NCBI GenBank assembly: GCA_017964055.1
Contig: JAGCSS010000106.1
Location: forward strand, 1 to 6,572
Length of the DNA: 6,572 bases
Direction: 5' to 3'
From: Lachnospiraceae bacterium
GTDB taxonomy: Bacteria; Bacillota; Clostridia; Lachnospirales; Lachnospiraceae
Shown: in pieces, positions 1-6,572 of the stretch
Layout of the letters: each line of letters starts with the position of its first letter
Numbering within the stretch: position 1 is the first letter of the stretch
Position numbers and translations under genes: made by a program
The notes under the pieces: generated by a model
What the model was told of the DNA's origin: nothing
The model's input: the letters and a program-made list of their open reading frames with translations, nothing else
Databases searched by the model: none

Positions 1-544
1 CATACATGAGAATTTGCCGCCGCTACCGGATGAGGATACCGAGCGTGAGATATACCGCATGACCGCGAGGGTACTGGCTGAGTACGGGTATGAGCGCTAT
101 GAGATATCGAACTACGCAAAGCCCGGATACGGATCAAAACATAATCTCGGCTACTGGACCGGTGCTGACTACATCGGTGCAGGTCTCGGTGCTTCGTCAT
201 ATCTTTGTGAACGGGGTACTGACGGACGGCTGTTAAGCGGAGTCAGGTTCAAAAATACGGGCGATCTTGCCGATTATACTGCAGGCAGACGGGATAGAAA
301 AGACGAAGAAAAACTGGCCCGGCGCGACCTGATCGGAGAGTACATGATGCTCCGGCTTCGCCTGACAGACGGGTTTGCCGAAGCCGAGTTCAGTCAGCGC
401 TTCGGTGAGAGCTGTGACGCGCTGTTCGGTGATATCATTGACAAATACTGCGGCATGGGGCTCATGGAAAGGTCCGAAGGACGTATCAGGCTGACGGAAG
501 CAGGACTGGACGTTGCGAACGCGATCATGGCTGATTTCATATGA
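1..544 (+). CDS. hemW: HemW, heme chaperone (radical SAM, HemN-like), 3' part
   Basis: This is the C-terminal part, about 180 codons, of HemW, formerly annotated as oxygen-independent coproporphyrinogen III oxidase-like. The reading frame is open from base 2, so the gene starts upstream of the window; the family is usually about 375-400 aa. Recognisable features are the PLPDEDTERE stretch just after the radical SAM core, the YEISNYAKPG and KHNLGYW motifs, the GLGASSY segment, and the C-terminal HemN_C-type helical region (RRDLIGEYMMLRLRL). The radical SAM CxxxCxxC cluster would lie upstream and cannot be checked. HemW family members bind heme and are thought to deliver it to heme proteins; they are not true HemN oxidases. 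In Firmicutes hemW commonly sits just before hrcA, as here. It ends in TGA at 542-544. Identification is by motif recall, without a database search. Confidence 0.93.
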   Translation, partial: IHENLPPLPDEDTEREIYRMTARVLAEYGYERYEISNYAKPGYGSKHNLGYWTGADYIGAGLGASSYLCERGTDGRLLSGVRFKNTGDLADYTAGRRDRKDEEKLARRDLIGEYMMLRLRLTDGFAEAEFSQRFGESCDALFGDIIDKYCGMGLMERSEGRIRLTEAGLDVANAIMADFI

Positions 545-605
545 ATTTGGGTGTGTATAGATGGCCGATACGGAAAGACGGATACGATTAAAAGATGTAT
601 TTTAC

Positions 606-611
606 AGGAGG
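606..611 (+). promoter_or_regulatory. Shine-Dalgarno AGGAGG deciding the start of the small ORF
   Basis: A perfect AGGAGG lies 6 nt before the ATG at 618. The ATG at 561, in the same frame, has only a weak GGGTG-like sequence in front of it. This favours 618 as the true start. Confidence 0.7.
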
Positions 612-617
612 TATGAC

Positions 618-929
618 ATGAACGGGGGACATGCGGACTGGGTCCGCAAGAAAAACGAGCTGGTTGCGGCGATAAAACATCTGGGATTCCCGGCAGCGCT
701 CGGTGAGCAGGTGGCTGCCAATCTCGGCGGCATAAAAGCTATGGACAGGATGATCGCGTATCTGAGCTATGTCAAGCCAAACAAGGCAGAACTGATCGTC
801 GATGAGATGCTCGCGATATGCAGCGACATCGACGCATGGCATAAGAAAAAGGATTCGCAGGAGGCAAACGCAGCTTATACGGACTGGCTCGAGTACGGGC
901 CTGACGGGGCTGATGAAGAGGATTTCTGA
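618..929 (+). CDS. Small conserved-looking hypothetical protein between hemW and hrcA
   Basis: I do not recognise a named family. From ATG 618 the product is 103 aa; an in-frame ATG at 561 would add 19 residues, but the strong AGGAGG at 606-611 points to 618. The protein is soluble, with no signal peptide or membrane segment. It looks helical, with a lysine- and arginine-rich N-terminal helix (DWVRKKNELVAAIKHLGF), a central KAMDRMIAYLSYVKP stretch, the segment ELIVDEMLAICSDIDAW, and an acidic tail ending DGADEEDF. Two cues make it look like a real gene: its own ribosome binding site, and its position 73 nt after hemW (16 nt with the upstream start) and just ahead of a terminator. I recall similar short proteins in Lachnospiraceae genomes, but cannot verify this here. 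It is probably co-transcribed with hemW and separate from the chaperone operon. Function unknown. Confidence 0.8.
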   Translation: MNGGHADWVRKKNELVAAIKHLGFPAALGEQVAANLGGIKAMDRMIAYLSYVKPNKAELIVDEMLAICSDIDAWHKKKDSQEANAAYTDWLEYGPDGADEEDF

Positions 930-944
930 TACTGCAAGCGGAAC

Positions 945-976
945 GGAAGCGAGGTTTTTTACCACGCTTCCTTTTT
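945..976 (+). terminator. Rho-independent terminator ending the hemW transcript
   Basis: GGAAGCG (945-951) pairs with CGCTTCC (965-971). After one A/A mismatch the stem continues as GGT (953-955) with ACC (961-963) around a five-T loop. A run of five T follows at 972-976. It lies 15 nt after the stop of the small ORF and before the hrcA promoter, so it separates the two transcription units. Confidence 0.88.
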
Positions 977-999
977 ACATTTATTTTATAATTTCAATG

Positions 1000-1028
1000 T
1001 TGACAATGAATACAGGTAGAGGTATATT
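1000..1028 (+). promoter_or_regulatory. Sigma-A type promoter of the hrcA-grpE-dnaK-dnaJ operon
   Basis: The -35 box TTGACA (1000-1005) is a perfect consensus. The -10 box TATATT (1023-1028) follows after exactly 17 nt. Transcription would start near 1035, placing the CIRCE operator at the very start of the transcript, its usual position in Firmicutes heat-shock operons. The start site itself is inferred. Confidence 0.85.
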
Positions 1029-1037
1029 GTTATAGGG

Positions 1038-1068
1038 TGTTAGCACTCCTGTAGATTGAGTGCTAACA
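1038..1068 (+). promoter_or_regulatory. CIRCE operator (HrcA binding site)
   Basis: TTAGCACTC (1040-1048), a 9-nt spacer, and GAGTGCTAA (1058-1066) match the CIRCE consensus perfectly. The inverted repeat extends two more base pairs outward (T1038-A1068 and G1039-C1067), giving 11-bp arms. HrcA dimers bind this element and repress the operon; in the RNA it can also fold into a stem-loop at the 5' end. It is the only CIRCE copy I see in the window. Confidence 0.97.
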
Positions 1069-1103
1069 ACTTCGGAACGGAACTGTTTAGGGCACTGTAT
1101 TGC

Positions 1104-1108
1104 AGGAG
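1104..1108 (+). promoter_or_regulatory. Shine-Dalgarno AGGAG for hrcA
   Basis: AGGAG lies 7 nt before ATG 1116, but only 1 nt before the in-frame ATG 1110, so 1116 is the likely start. A TTG at 1056 opens the frame further upstream but lies inside CIRCE and is not a plausible start. Confidence 0.75.
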
Positions 1109-1115
1109 AATGAAG

Positions 1116-1625
1116 ATGGAGCAGCTCGATGATCGAAAAGTGAAGATACTTCAGGCTATCATCAGGAACTACCTGGAGACGGGTGAGCCGGTCGGTTCGC
1201 GCACGATCTCCAAGTACACCGACTTAAGCCTCAGTTCGGCCACCATACGTAACGAGATGGCTGACCTTGAGGAGCTCGGTTATCTGATCCAGCCCCACAC
1301 TTCCGCGGGACGTATTCCGACGGATAAGGGGTATCGTCTTTATGTCGATACGATGATGGAAGAGAAGGTCGAAGAGGTTAACACGATGCGCGACCAGCTC
1401 ACGGAGAAGTCCGACAGGATCGAGACGCTTCTCCAGCAGGTGGTCAAGCTGCTCGCGGTCAATACCAACTACGCGACCATGATCACCACGCCGAAATACA
1501 GAAGCCGAAAGGTAAAGTTCATACAGCTTACCGAGGTCGATCCCACCCACATTCTCGCGGTTATCCTTCTTGAGGGGAACATCCCGAAGAACAAGATCAT
1601 TCCCGTGAGTGAGCCGGTGGAGTAG
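1116..1625 (+). CDS. hrcA: HrcA N-terminal fragment (winged helix and start of GAF-like domain)
   Basis: If TAG 1623-1625 is read as stop, the first product is 169 aa. It keeps the DNA-binding winged helix (residues about 5-77), a charged helical linker (about 80-115) and the first strands of the GAF-like domain (RKVKFIQLTEVDPTHILAVI, residues 131-150). It lacks the inserted dimerization domain and the rest of the GAF-like domain, as known from HrcA structures. On its own it would be expected to bind CIRCE poorly, because HrcA acts as a dimer; that is inference. Confidence 0.6.
   Translation: MEQLDDRKVKILQAIIRNYLETGEPVGSRTISKYTDLSLSSATIRNEMADLEELGYLIQPHTSAGRIPTDKGYRLYVDTMMEEKVEEVNTMRDQLTEKSDRIETLLQQVVKLLAVNTNYATMITTPKYRSRKVKFIQLTEVDPTHILAVILLEGNIPKNKIIPVSEPVE
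1616..1622 (+). promoter_or_regulatory. Possible Shine-Dalgarno for translational restart inside hrcA
   Basis: GGTGGAG ends 6 nt before GTG 1629, overlapping the last codons before the TAG. The match and spacing are what a ribosome finishing at the stop could use to restart. It may also be chance, because the bases encode the ordinary residues EPVE. Confidence 0.3.
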
Positions 1626-1628
1626 GAT

Positions 1629-2162
1629 GTGGTCCTTAAGCTTAACCTGATCCTGAACACCTTCCTTGTGGGACTTGATCTCGAAGAGATAAATATCGGC
1701 ATCGTCCAGAAGATGAAGGAGCAGGCCGGCGAGCATACGACCCTGGTCGGAGACATACTCGACGCGGTAGCGAATTCGATGGAAGAGGAAGGCCAGATAC
1801 AGGTCTACACCAGCGGTGCCACGAATCTTTTCAAGTATCCGGAGCTCACCGATACCGCGACGGCGCAGAACCTTCTGTTCACGCTCGAGGATAAGCAGGA
1901 GCTCGCGGAGCTGATAGATAACAAGCTGGAGAGCGGCGACAAGGATGACGAGCCGAGGAACGACATTCAGGTCTACATCGGCGGCGAGACTCCTATCGAT
2001 TCGATGAAGGACTGTTCCGTAGTCACAGCCACCTACAGGATGGATGAGGGCGTTTACGGCAAGGTCGGCATCATCGGACCCAAGAGGATGGACTACGAAA
2101 AAGTTGTCGCGACTCTTAAGAATCTTATGAACGACCTGGATTCAATATTCAAAAATAAGTAG
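1629..2162 (+). CDS. hrcA: HrcA C-terminal fragment (dimerization and GAF-like remainder)
   Basis: The open frame after the TAG encodes 177 aa from GTG 1629, one codon after the first codon that follows the stop. It carries the rest of HrcA: LKLNLILNT and GLDLEEIN near its start, the long helical inserted dimerization region, the QVYIGGE segment, and the conserved C-terminal block with IIGPKRMDYEKV. Translation would depend on restart at GTG 1629 using GGTGGAG at 1616-1622, or on readthrough of the TAG. Without either it is not made. It has no DNA-binding domain of its own. Confidence 0.45.
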   Translation: MVLKLNLILNTFLVGLDLEEINIGIVQKMKEQAGEHTTLVGDILDAVANSMEEEGQIQVYTSGATNLFKYPELTDTATAQNLLFTLEDKQELAELIDNKLESGDKDDEPRNDIQVYIGGETPIDSMKDCSVVTATYRMDEGVYGKVGIIGPKRMDYEKVVATLKNLMNDLDSIFKNK

Positions 2163-2182
2163 TTTATTGAAAGGAAAGTAAA

Positions 2183-2857
2183 ATGTCAGACGTAAAGGAA
2201 GAGCTTATCAAAGAAGCCATCAGAAAGGCTGCCGAGGAAGCCGCGGAGCAGGCCGAAGATGCGGCAGATGCCGAAACAGAGGCTGAGGATGCTGCGGAAG
2301 AGATCCCCATAGAGGATGCGGACGGCGCCGGCGAAGAGGCTGAAGAAGGCTCGGAGGAAAAGAAAAAGGTCTCATTGTTCAACAAAAAGGACAAGAAGGA
2401 CAAAAAGGATATTAAGATCGAAGAACTCACCGGTAAGGTCGGAGAGCTCAACGACAGGCTGCTCAGGAATCTCGCGGAATTCGATAATTTCCGCAAGAGG
2501 AACGAAAAGGAAAAGAGCCAGATGTTCGAGGTCGGAGCCAAGAGCATCGTTGAAAAGATACTTCCGACGATCGATAACTTCGAACGCGGCCTGGCAAGCG
2601 TTTCAGAGGACAAAAAGGACGATCCTTTCGTTCAGGGCATGGAAAAGATATATCAGCAGCTTCTGTCTTCCCTTGAGGAGGCGGGAGTTAAGCCCATCGA
2701 AGCGGTGGGCAAGGAATTCGACCCGAAATTCCACAATGCGGTCATGCATGAGGACAACGATGAGTTCGGCGAGAACACTGTCAGCGAGGAGCTGCAGAAG
2801 GGCTATATGTACCGCGACAGCGTCGTAAGACACTCGATGGTAAAGGTAGCCAACTAA
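2183..2857 (+). CDS. grpE: GrpE, nucleotide exchange factor of DnaK
   Basis: GrpE releases ADP from DnaK in the cytoplasmic DnaK-DnaJ-GrpE folding cycle and acts as a thermosensor in several bacteria. The product is 224 aa, slightly long for the family because of an extended N-terminus. Residues 1-60 are very acidic and alanine-rich, followed by a lysine/aspartate patch made of three KKD units (68-76). The long coiled-coil dimerization helix covers about 78-135 and includes LLRNLAEFDNFRKRNEKEK. The C-terminal beta domain carries the family signature with GVKPIEAVGKEFDPKFHNAV and the end GYMYRDSVVRHSMVKVAN. ATG 2183 is preceded by AAGGA (2171-2175) at 7 nt. It lies 20 nt after hrcA, in the same operon under CIRCE control. 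All key regions are intact. Confidence 0.97.
   Translation: MSDVKEELIKEAIRKAAEEAAEQAEDAADAETEAEDAAEEIPIEDADGAGEEAEEGSEEKKKVSLFNKKDKKDKKDIKIEELTGKVGELNDRLLRNLAEFDNFRKRNEKEKSQMFEVGAKSIVEKILPTIDNFERGLASVSEDKKDDPFVQGMEKIYQQLLSSLEEAGVKPIEAVGKEFDPKFHNAVMHEDNDEFGENTVSEELQKGYMYRDSVVRHSMVKVAN
2384..2410 (+). repeat. Three tandem 9-nt units in grpE
   Basis: Three imperfect copies of AAAAAGGAC, in frame, encode KKDKKDKKD (GrpE residues 68-76). Copies differ only at synonymous positions, suggesting slippage expansion in a disordered, poorly constrained linker. Confidence 0.75.
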
Positions 2858-2868
2858 TTGATCCGTAA

Positions 2869-4851
<1,983 letters not shown>

Positions 4852-4904
4852 TGCTTGAAATAATACAGAGGATCCGGTTTTGAGGGTTCTTTGATGTCCG
4901 GACG

Positions 4905-4933
4905 GGGTGGGGCCTTACGGTCTCGCCCCATTC
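4905..4933 (+). other. GC-rich stem-loop in the dnaK-dnaJ gap
   Basis: GGGTGGGGC (4905-4913) can pair with GCCCCATTC (4925-4933), nine pairs including two G-T wobbles, around an 11-nt loop. There is no following T-run, so it is unlikely to be a strong terminator. It could protect the 3' end of dnaK mRNA after processing; this is inference. Confidence 0.5.
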
Positions 4934-4951
4934 GGGTATAAACAATGATGT

Positions 4952-4980
4952 CCCGTGCATCGAAGACAGCTTTGCACGGG
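4952..4980 (+). other. Stem-loop just upstream of the dnaJ ribosome binding site
   Basis: CCCGTGCA (4952-4959) pairs perfectly with TGCACGGG (4973-4980). The loop can add a three-pair inner stem (AAG 4963-4965 with CTT 4970-4972). The structure ends 4 nt before the dnaJ AGGA (4985-4988). It does not cover that site, so it may tune translation or mRNA decay; no function is shown. Confidence 0.55.
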
Positions 4981-4997
4981 GAAAAGGATAGAACATT

Positions 4998-6119
4998 ATG
5001 GCAGAGAAAAGAGATTATTATGAGGTCCTCGGTGTCTCGAGAGACGCGTCGGCCGATGAGATTAAAAAGGCCTACAGGACCCTCGGCAAAAAGTATCATC
5101 CCGACGCAAATCCGGGTGATAAGACCGCCGAGGAAAAGTTCAAAGAGGTCGGAGAAGCATATGCAGTACTTTCCGATCCCGATAAGCGCCGTCAGTACGA
5201 CCAGTTCGGACATCAGGCCTTTGAGAACGGAGGCATGGGCGGCGGTGGATTCGACTTCAACGGCATGGACTTCACCGATCTGTTCGGCGATCTGTTCGGA
5301 GGGATGTTCGGCGGAGGGGCCAGACGCAATCCCACAGGTCCCCAGAAGGGCGCCAATCTTCGCGCACGCATAAGGATCACTTTTGACGAGGCCATGAAGG
5401 GCGTCGATAAGGAGCTCGAGATCACGCTGAAGGAAGAGTGCGAGAACTGTCACGGAACGGGCGCGAAGCCCGGCACCAGTGCCACCACATGCTCAAAGTG
5501 CGGCGGCAAGGGACAGGTGGCATACACGCAGCAGACTCTTTTCGGCATGACCAGGAGCATTCAGGCATGCCCGGACTGCCGCGGCACAGGTAAGATCATT
5601 AAGGATAAGTGCCCGAACTGCTACGGCTCGGGATATATCTCGAGGCGCAAGAAGATCCAGGTTTCTGTTCCCGCAGGTATAGATGACGGACAGAGCATCC
5701 GTATATCAGGCAAGGGTGAGCCCGGCGAGAACGGCGGACCCAGAGGAGATCTGTACGTTGAGGTCAGCGTGAGCGATCACCCGATCTTCCAGCGTGACGG
5801 AATGGATATCTATTCGACCGCTCCGATGAGCTTTGCTACGGCGACTCTCGGCGGCGAGATCAGGATCACCACGATCGACGGCGACGTTATCTACGATGTA
5901 AAGCCCGGAACCCAGACCGAGACCAGGATCAGGCTCAAGGGCAAGGGAGTGCCTTCGGTAAGGGATAAGAACGTCAGGGGCGACCACTATGTAACGCTTA
6001 TCGTTCAGGTTCCCACCAAGCTCAATTCCGAGCAGAAGGAGCTTCTGAAGAAATTCGATGAGGCCATGGGCGGCAGCGCCGGACCCGAAGAAGGAAAGAA
6101 AAAGAGATTTTTTAAATAA
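4998..6119 (+). CDS. dnaJ: DnaJ, Hsp40 co-chaperone
   Basis: DnaJ delivers unfolded substrates to DnaK and stimulates its ATPase. The 373-aa product is a full type I Hsp40. The J domain (about residues 5-70) carries the essential HPD at 34-36 and the [10 protein letters not shown] helix end. A Gly/Phe-rich region follows (about 76-107), with DLF-type motifs at 94-100 like the regulatory DIF motif. The zinc domain has all four CxxCxGxG repeats: CENCHGTG (148-155), CSKCGGKG (165-172), CPDCRGTG (191-198) and CPNCYGSG (205-212). The C-terminal beta domains include [20 protein letters not shown] and the conserved RGDHYV; a lysine-rich tail ends the protein. ATG 4998 has AGGA (4985-4988) 9 nt upstream. 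It lies 146 nt after dnaK with no convincing promoter of its own, so it is probably part of the CIRCE operon. No key residue is missing. Confidence 0.97.
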   Translation: MAEKRDYYEVLGVSRDASADEIKKAYRTLGKKYHPDANPGDKTAEEKFKEVGEAYAVLSDPDKRRQYDQFGHQAFENGGMGGGGFDFNGMDFTDLFGDLFGGMFGGGARRNPTGPQKGANLRARIRITFDEAMKGVDKELEITLKEECENCHGTGAKPGTSATTCSKCGGKGQVAYTQQTLFGMTRSIQACPDCRGTGKIIKDKCPNCYGSGYISRRKKIQVSVPAGIDDGQSIRISGKGEPGENGGPRGDLYVEVSVSDHPIFQRDGMDIYSTAPMSFATATLGGEIRITTIDGDVIYDVKPGTQTETRIRLKGKGVPSVRDKNVRGDHYVTLIVQVPTKLNSEQKELLKKFDEAMGGSAGPEEGKKKRFFK

Positions 6120-6122
6120 TCT

Positions 6123-6572
6123 ATGCACAGACTGGTAATAGGAATCCTCGCTCATGTTGACGCGGGCAAGACGACATTATCCGAAGCGATCCTGTACAAA
6201 TGCGAAAGGATCCGCAGGTTGGGAAGAGTCGATAAAAAAGACGCCTTCCTTGATAATTATGCCCTCGAACGTGAACGGGGAATTACTATTTTTTCGAAGC
6301 AGGCGGTATTTTCGCGCGGTGACGCCCTGTTCACGCTGATCGATACTCCGGGTCATGTGGATTTTTCGACAGAGACGGAGAGAGCGCTTTCGGTGCTGGA
6401 CGCGGCCATACTCGTTATCAGCGGAACCGACGGCATACAGGCCCATACGCGCACACTCTGGAAGCTGCTCGAGCACTACGACATCCCGACCTTTATCTTG
6501 GTCAATAAGATGGACCGTGAGGGCTGCAATAAGGATGAGCTGCAGGCTCAGCTCGAGGGCAGGCTCTCTGAC
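6123..6572 (+). CDS. Translational GTPase, EF-G/TetM-type, N-terminal part
   Basis: The frame is open from ATG 6123 to the window edge (150 codons), so only the GTPase domain is seen. Motifs in order are the P-loop AHVDAGKT (residues 10-17), switch I with RERGITI (50-56), DTPGHVD (74-80) and NKMD (128-131). These place it in the classical translation factor GTPases. The start MHRLVIGILAHVDAGKT, the LGRVD segment and the short distance to the ERERGIT motif resemble Tet(M)/Tet(O)-type ribosomal protection proteins and the related TetM-like factors common in Clostridia, more than EF-G itself. Whether it confers tetracycline resistance cannot be told: the C-terminal domain IV loops that decide this lie outside the window. 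It begins 3 nt after the dnaJ stop, in the same frame, with no good Shine-Dalgarno nearby, which suggests translational coupling to dnaJ. An ordinary EF-G paralogue is the alternative. Confidence 0.88.
   Translation, partial: MHRLVIGILAHVDAGKTTLSEAILYKCERIRRLGRVDKKDAFLDNYALERERGITIFSKQAVFSRGDALFTLIDTPGHVDFSTETERALSVLDAAILVISGTDGIQAHTRTLWKLLEHYDIPTFILVNKMDREGCNKDELQAQLEGRLSD

Larger units (their letters stand above)
1116..2162 (+). pseudogene. hrcA: hrcA, heat-inducible transcription repressor, interrupted by an in-frame TAG
   Basis: HrcA binds CIRCE and represses the heat-shock operon; GroEL is known in other Firmicutes to assist its folding. The full span is 348 codons before the final stop, a normal family length, but codon 170 (1623-1625) is TAG. 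The reading frame is the same before and after, and both sides look like HrcA: the winged-helix region (residues about 5-77, with SSATIRNEMADLEELGYL and HTSAGRIPTDKGYR) lies before the stop, and LKLNLILNT, GLDLEEIN and the C-terminal GIIGPKRMDYEKV lie after it. One point change (for example from GAG, AAG or CAG) would explain the stop. The gene's own terminator codon is also TAG (2160-2162), which argues against reassignment of TAG. Possible readings are a true pseudogene, a split gene with restart at 1629, or a sequence error. grpE follows after 20 nt. Confidence 0.85.

Noticed and set aside
1056..1115. TTG 1056 as the start of hrcA
   Set aside because: It lies inside the CIRCE operator and has no ribosome binding site. 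ATG 1116 has AGGAG at 7 nt and gives the normal HrcA N-terminus.
1623..1625. TAG read as pyrrolysine or another reassigned codon
   Set aside because: hrcA itself ends in TAG at the expected C-terminus, and there is no sign of a TAG-decoding system in the window. Nonsense mutation or sequence error is simpler.
4905..4980. Transcription terminator after dnaK
   Set aside because: Both hairpins lack a following T-run, and dnaJ continues the operon in the same direction.
4852..4997. A separate promoter for dnaJ in the dnaK-dnaJ gap
   Set aside because: TATAAA at 4937-4942 could be a -10 box, but no acceptable -35 box is found 16-18 nt upstream.

Overview
This window is a chromosomal heat-shock locus of a Gram-positive Clostridia-type bacterium. 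A Lachnospiraceae-like host is my best guess. The evidence is the gene order hemW - small ORF - hrcA - grpE - dnaK - dnaJ on one strand, a perfect CIRCE operator in front of hrcA, strong AGGAGG-type ribosome binding sites, and a DnaK of the Gram-positive form (637 aa, without the roughly 24-residue ATPase-domain insert of Gram-negative DnaK). All supported genes are on the + strand.

Layout: 1-544 is the C-terminal half of hemW (heme chaperone, radical SAM family), cut by the window edge. It is followed by a small conserved-looking hypothetical gene (best start 618, end 929) and a rho-independent terminator (945-976). A sigma-A type promoter (1000-1028) and CIRCE (1038-1068) then start the chaperone operon: hrcA (1116-2162), grpE (2183-2857), dnaK (2938-4851) and dnaJ (4998-6119). 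Only 3 nt after dnaJ begins a translational GTPase of the EF-G/TetM type (6123 to the window end, partial). No terminator is visible after 976, so the operon probably runs on into this GTPase gene.

How the genes work together: DnaK (Hsp70), DnaJ (Hsp40) and GrpE (nucleotide exchange factor) form the ATP-driven folding machine. HrcA is the repressor that binds CIRCE, so the operon normally represses itself until heat shock or unfolded protein depletes active HrcA.

The main oddity is an in-frame TAG codon at 1623-1625 inside hrcA. Both sides of the stop read as good HrcA sequence in the same frame, so a single nonsense codon splits the repressor into a 169-residue N-terminal piece (winged helix plus the start of the GAF-like domain) and a C-terminal piece. 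A GTG codon at 1629 with a GGTGGAG motif 6 nt upstream could restart translation. This may be a real loss of the repressor, a split protein, or a sequence error. Lesser points are a structured 146-nt dnaK-dnaJ gap, a stem-loop before dnaK, and the TetM-like factor coupled to dnaJ. Otherwise the region is ordinary housekeeping sequence, and I see no novel multi-gene system, mobile element, CRISPR array, rRNA or tRNA.
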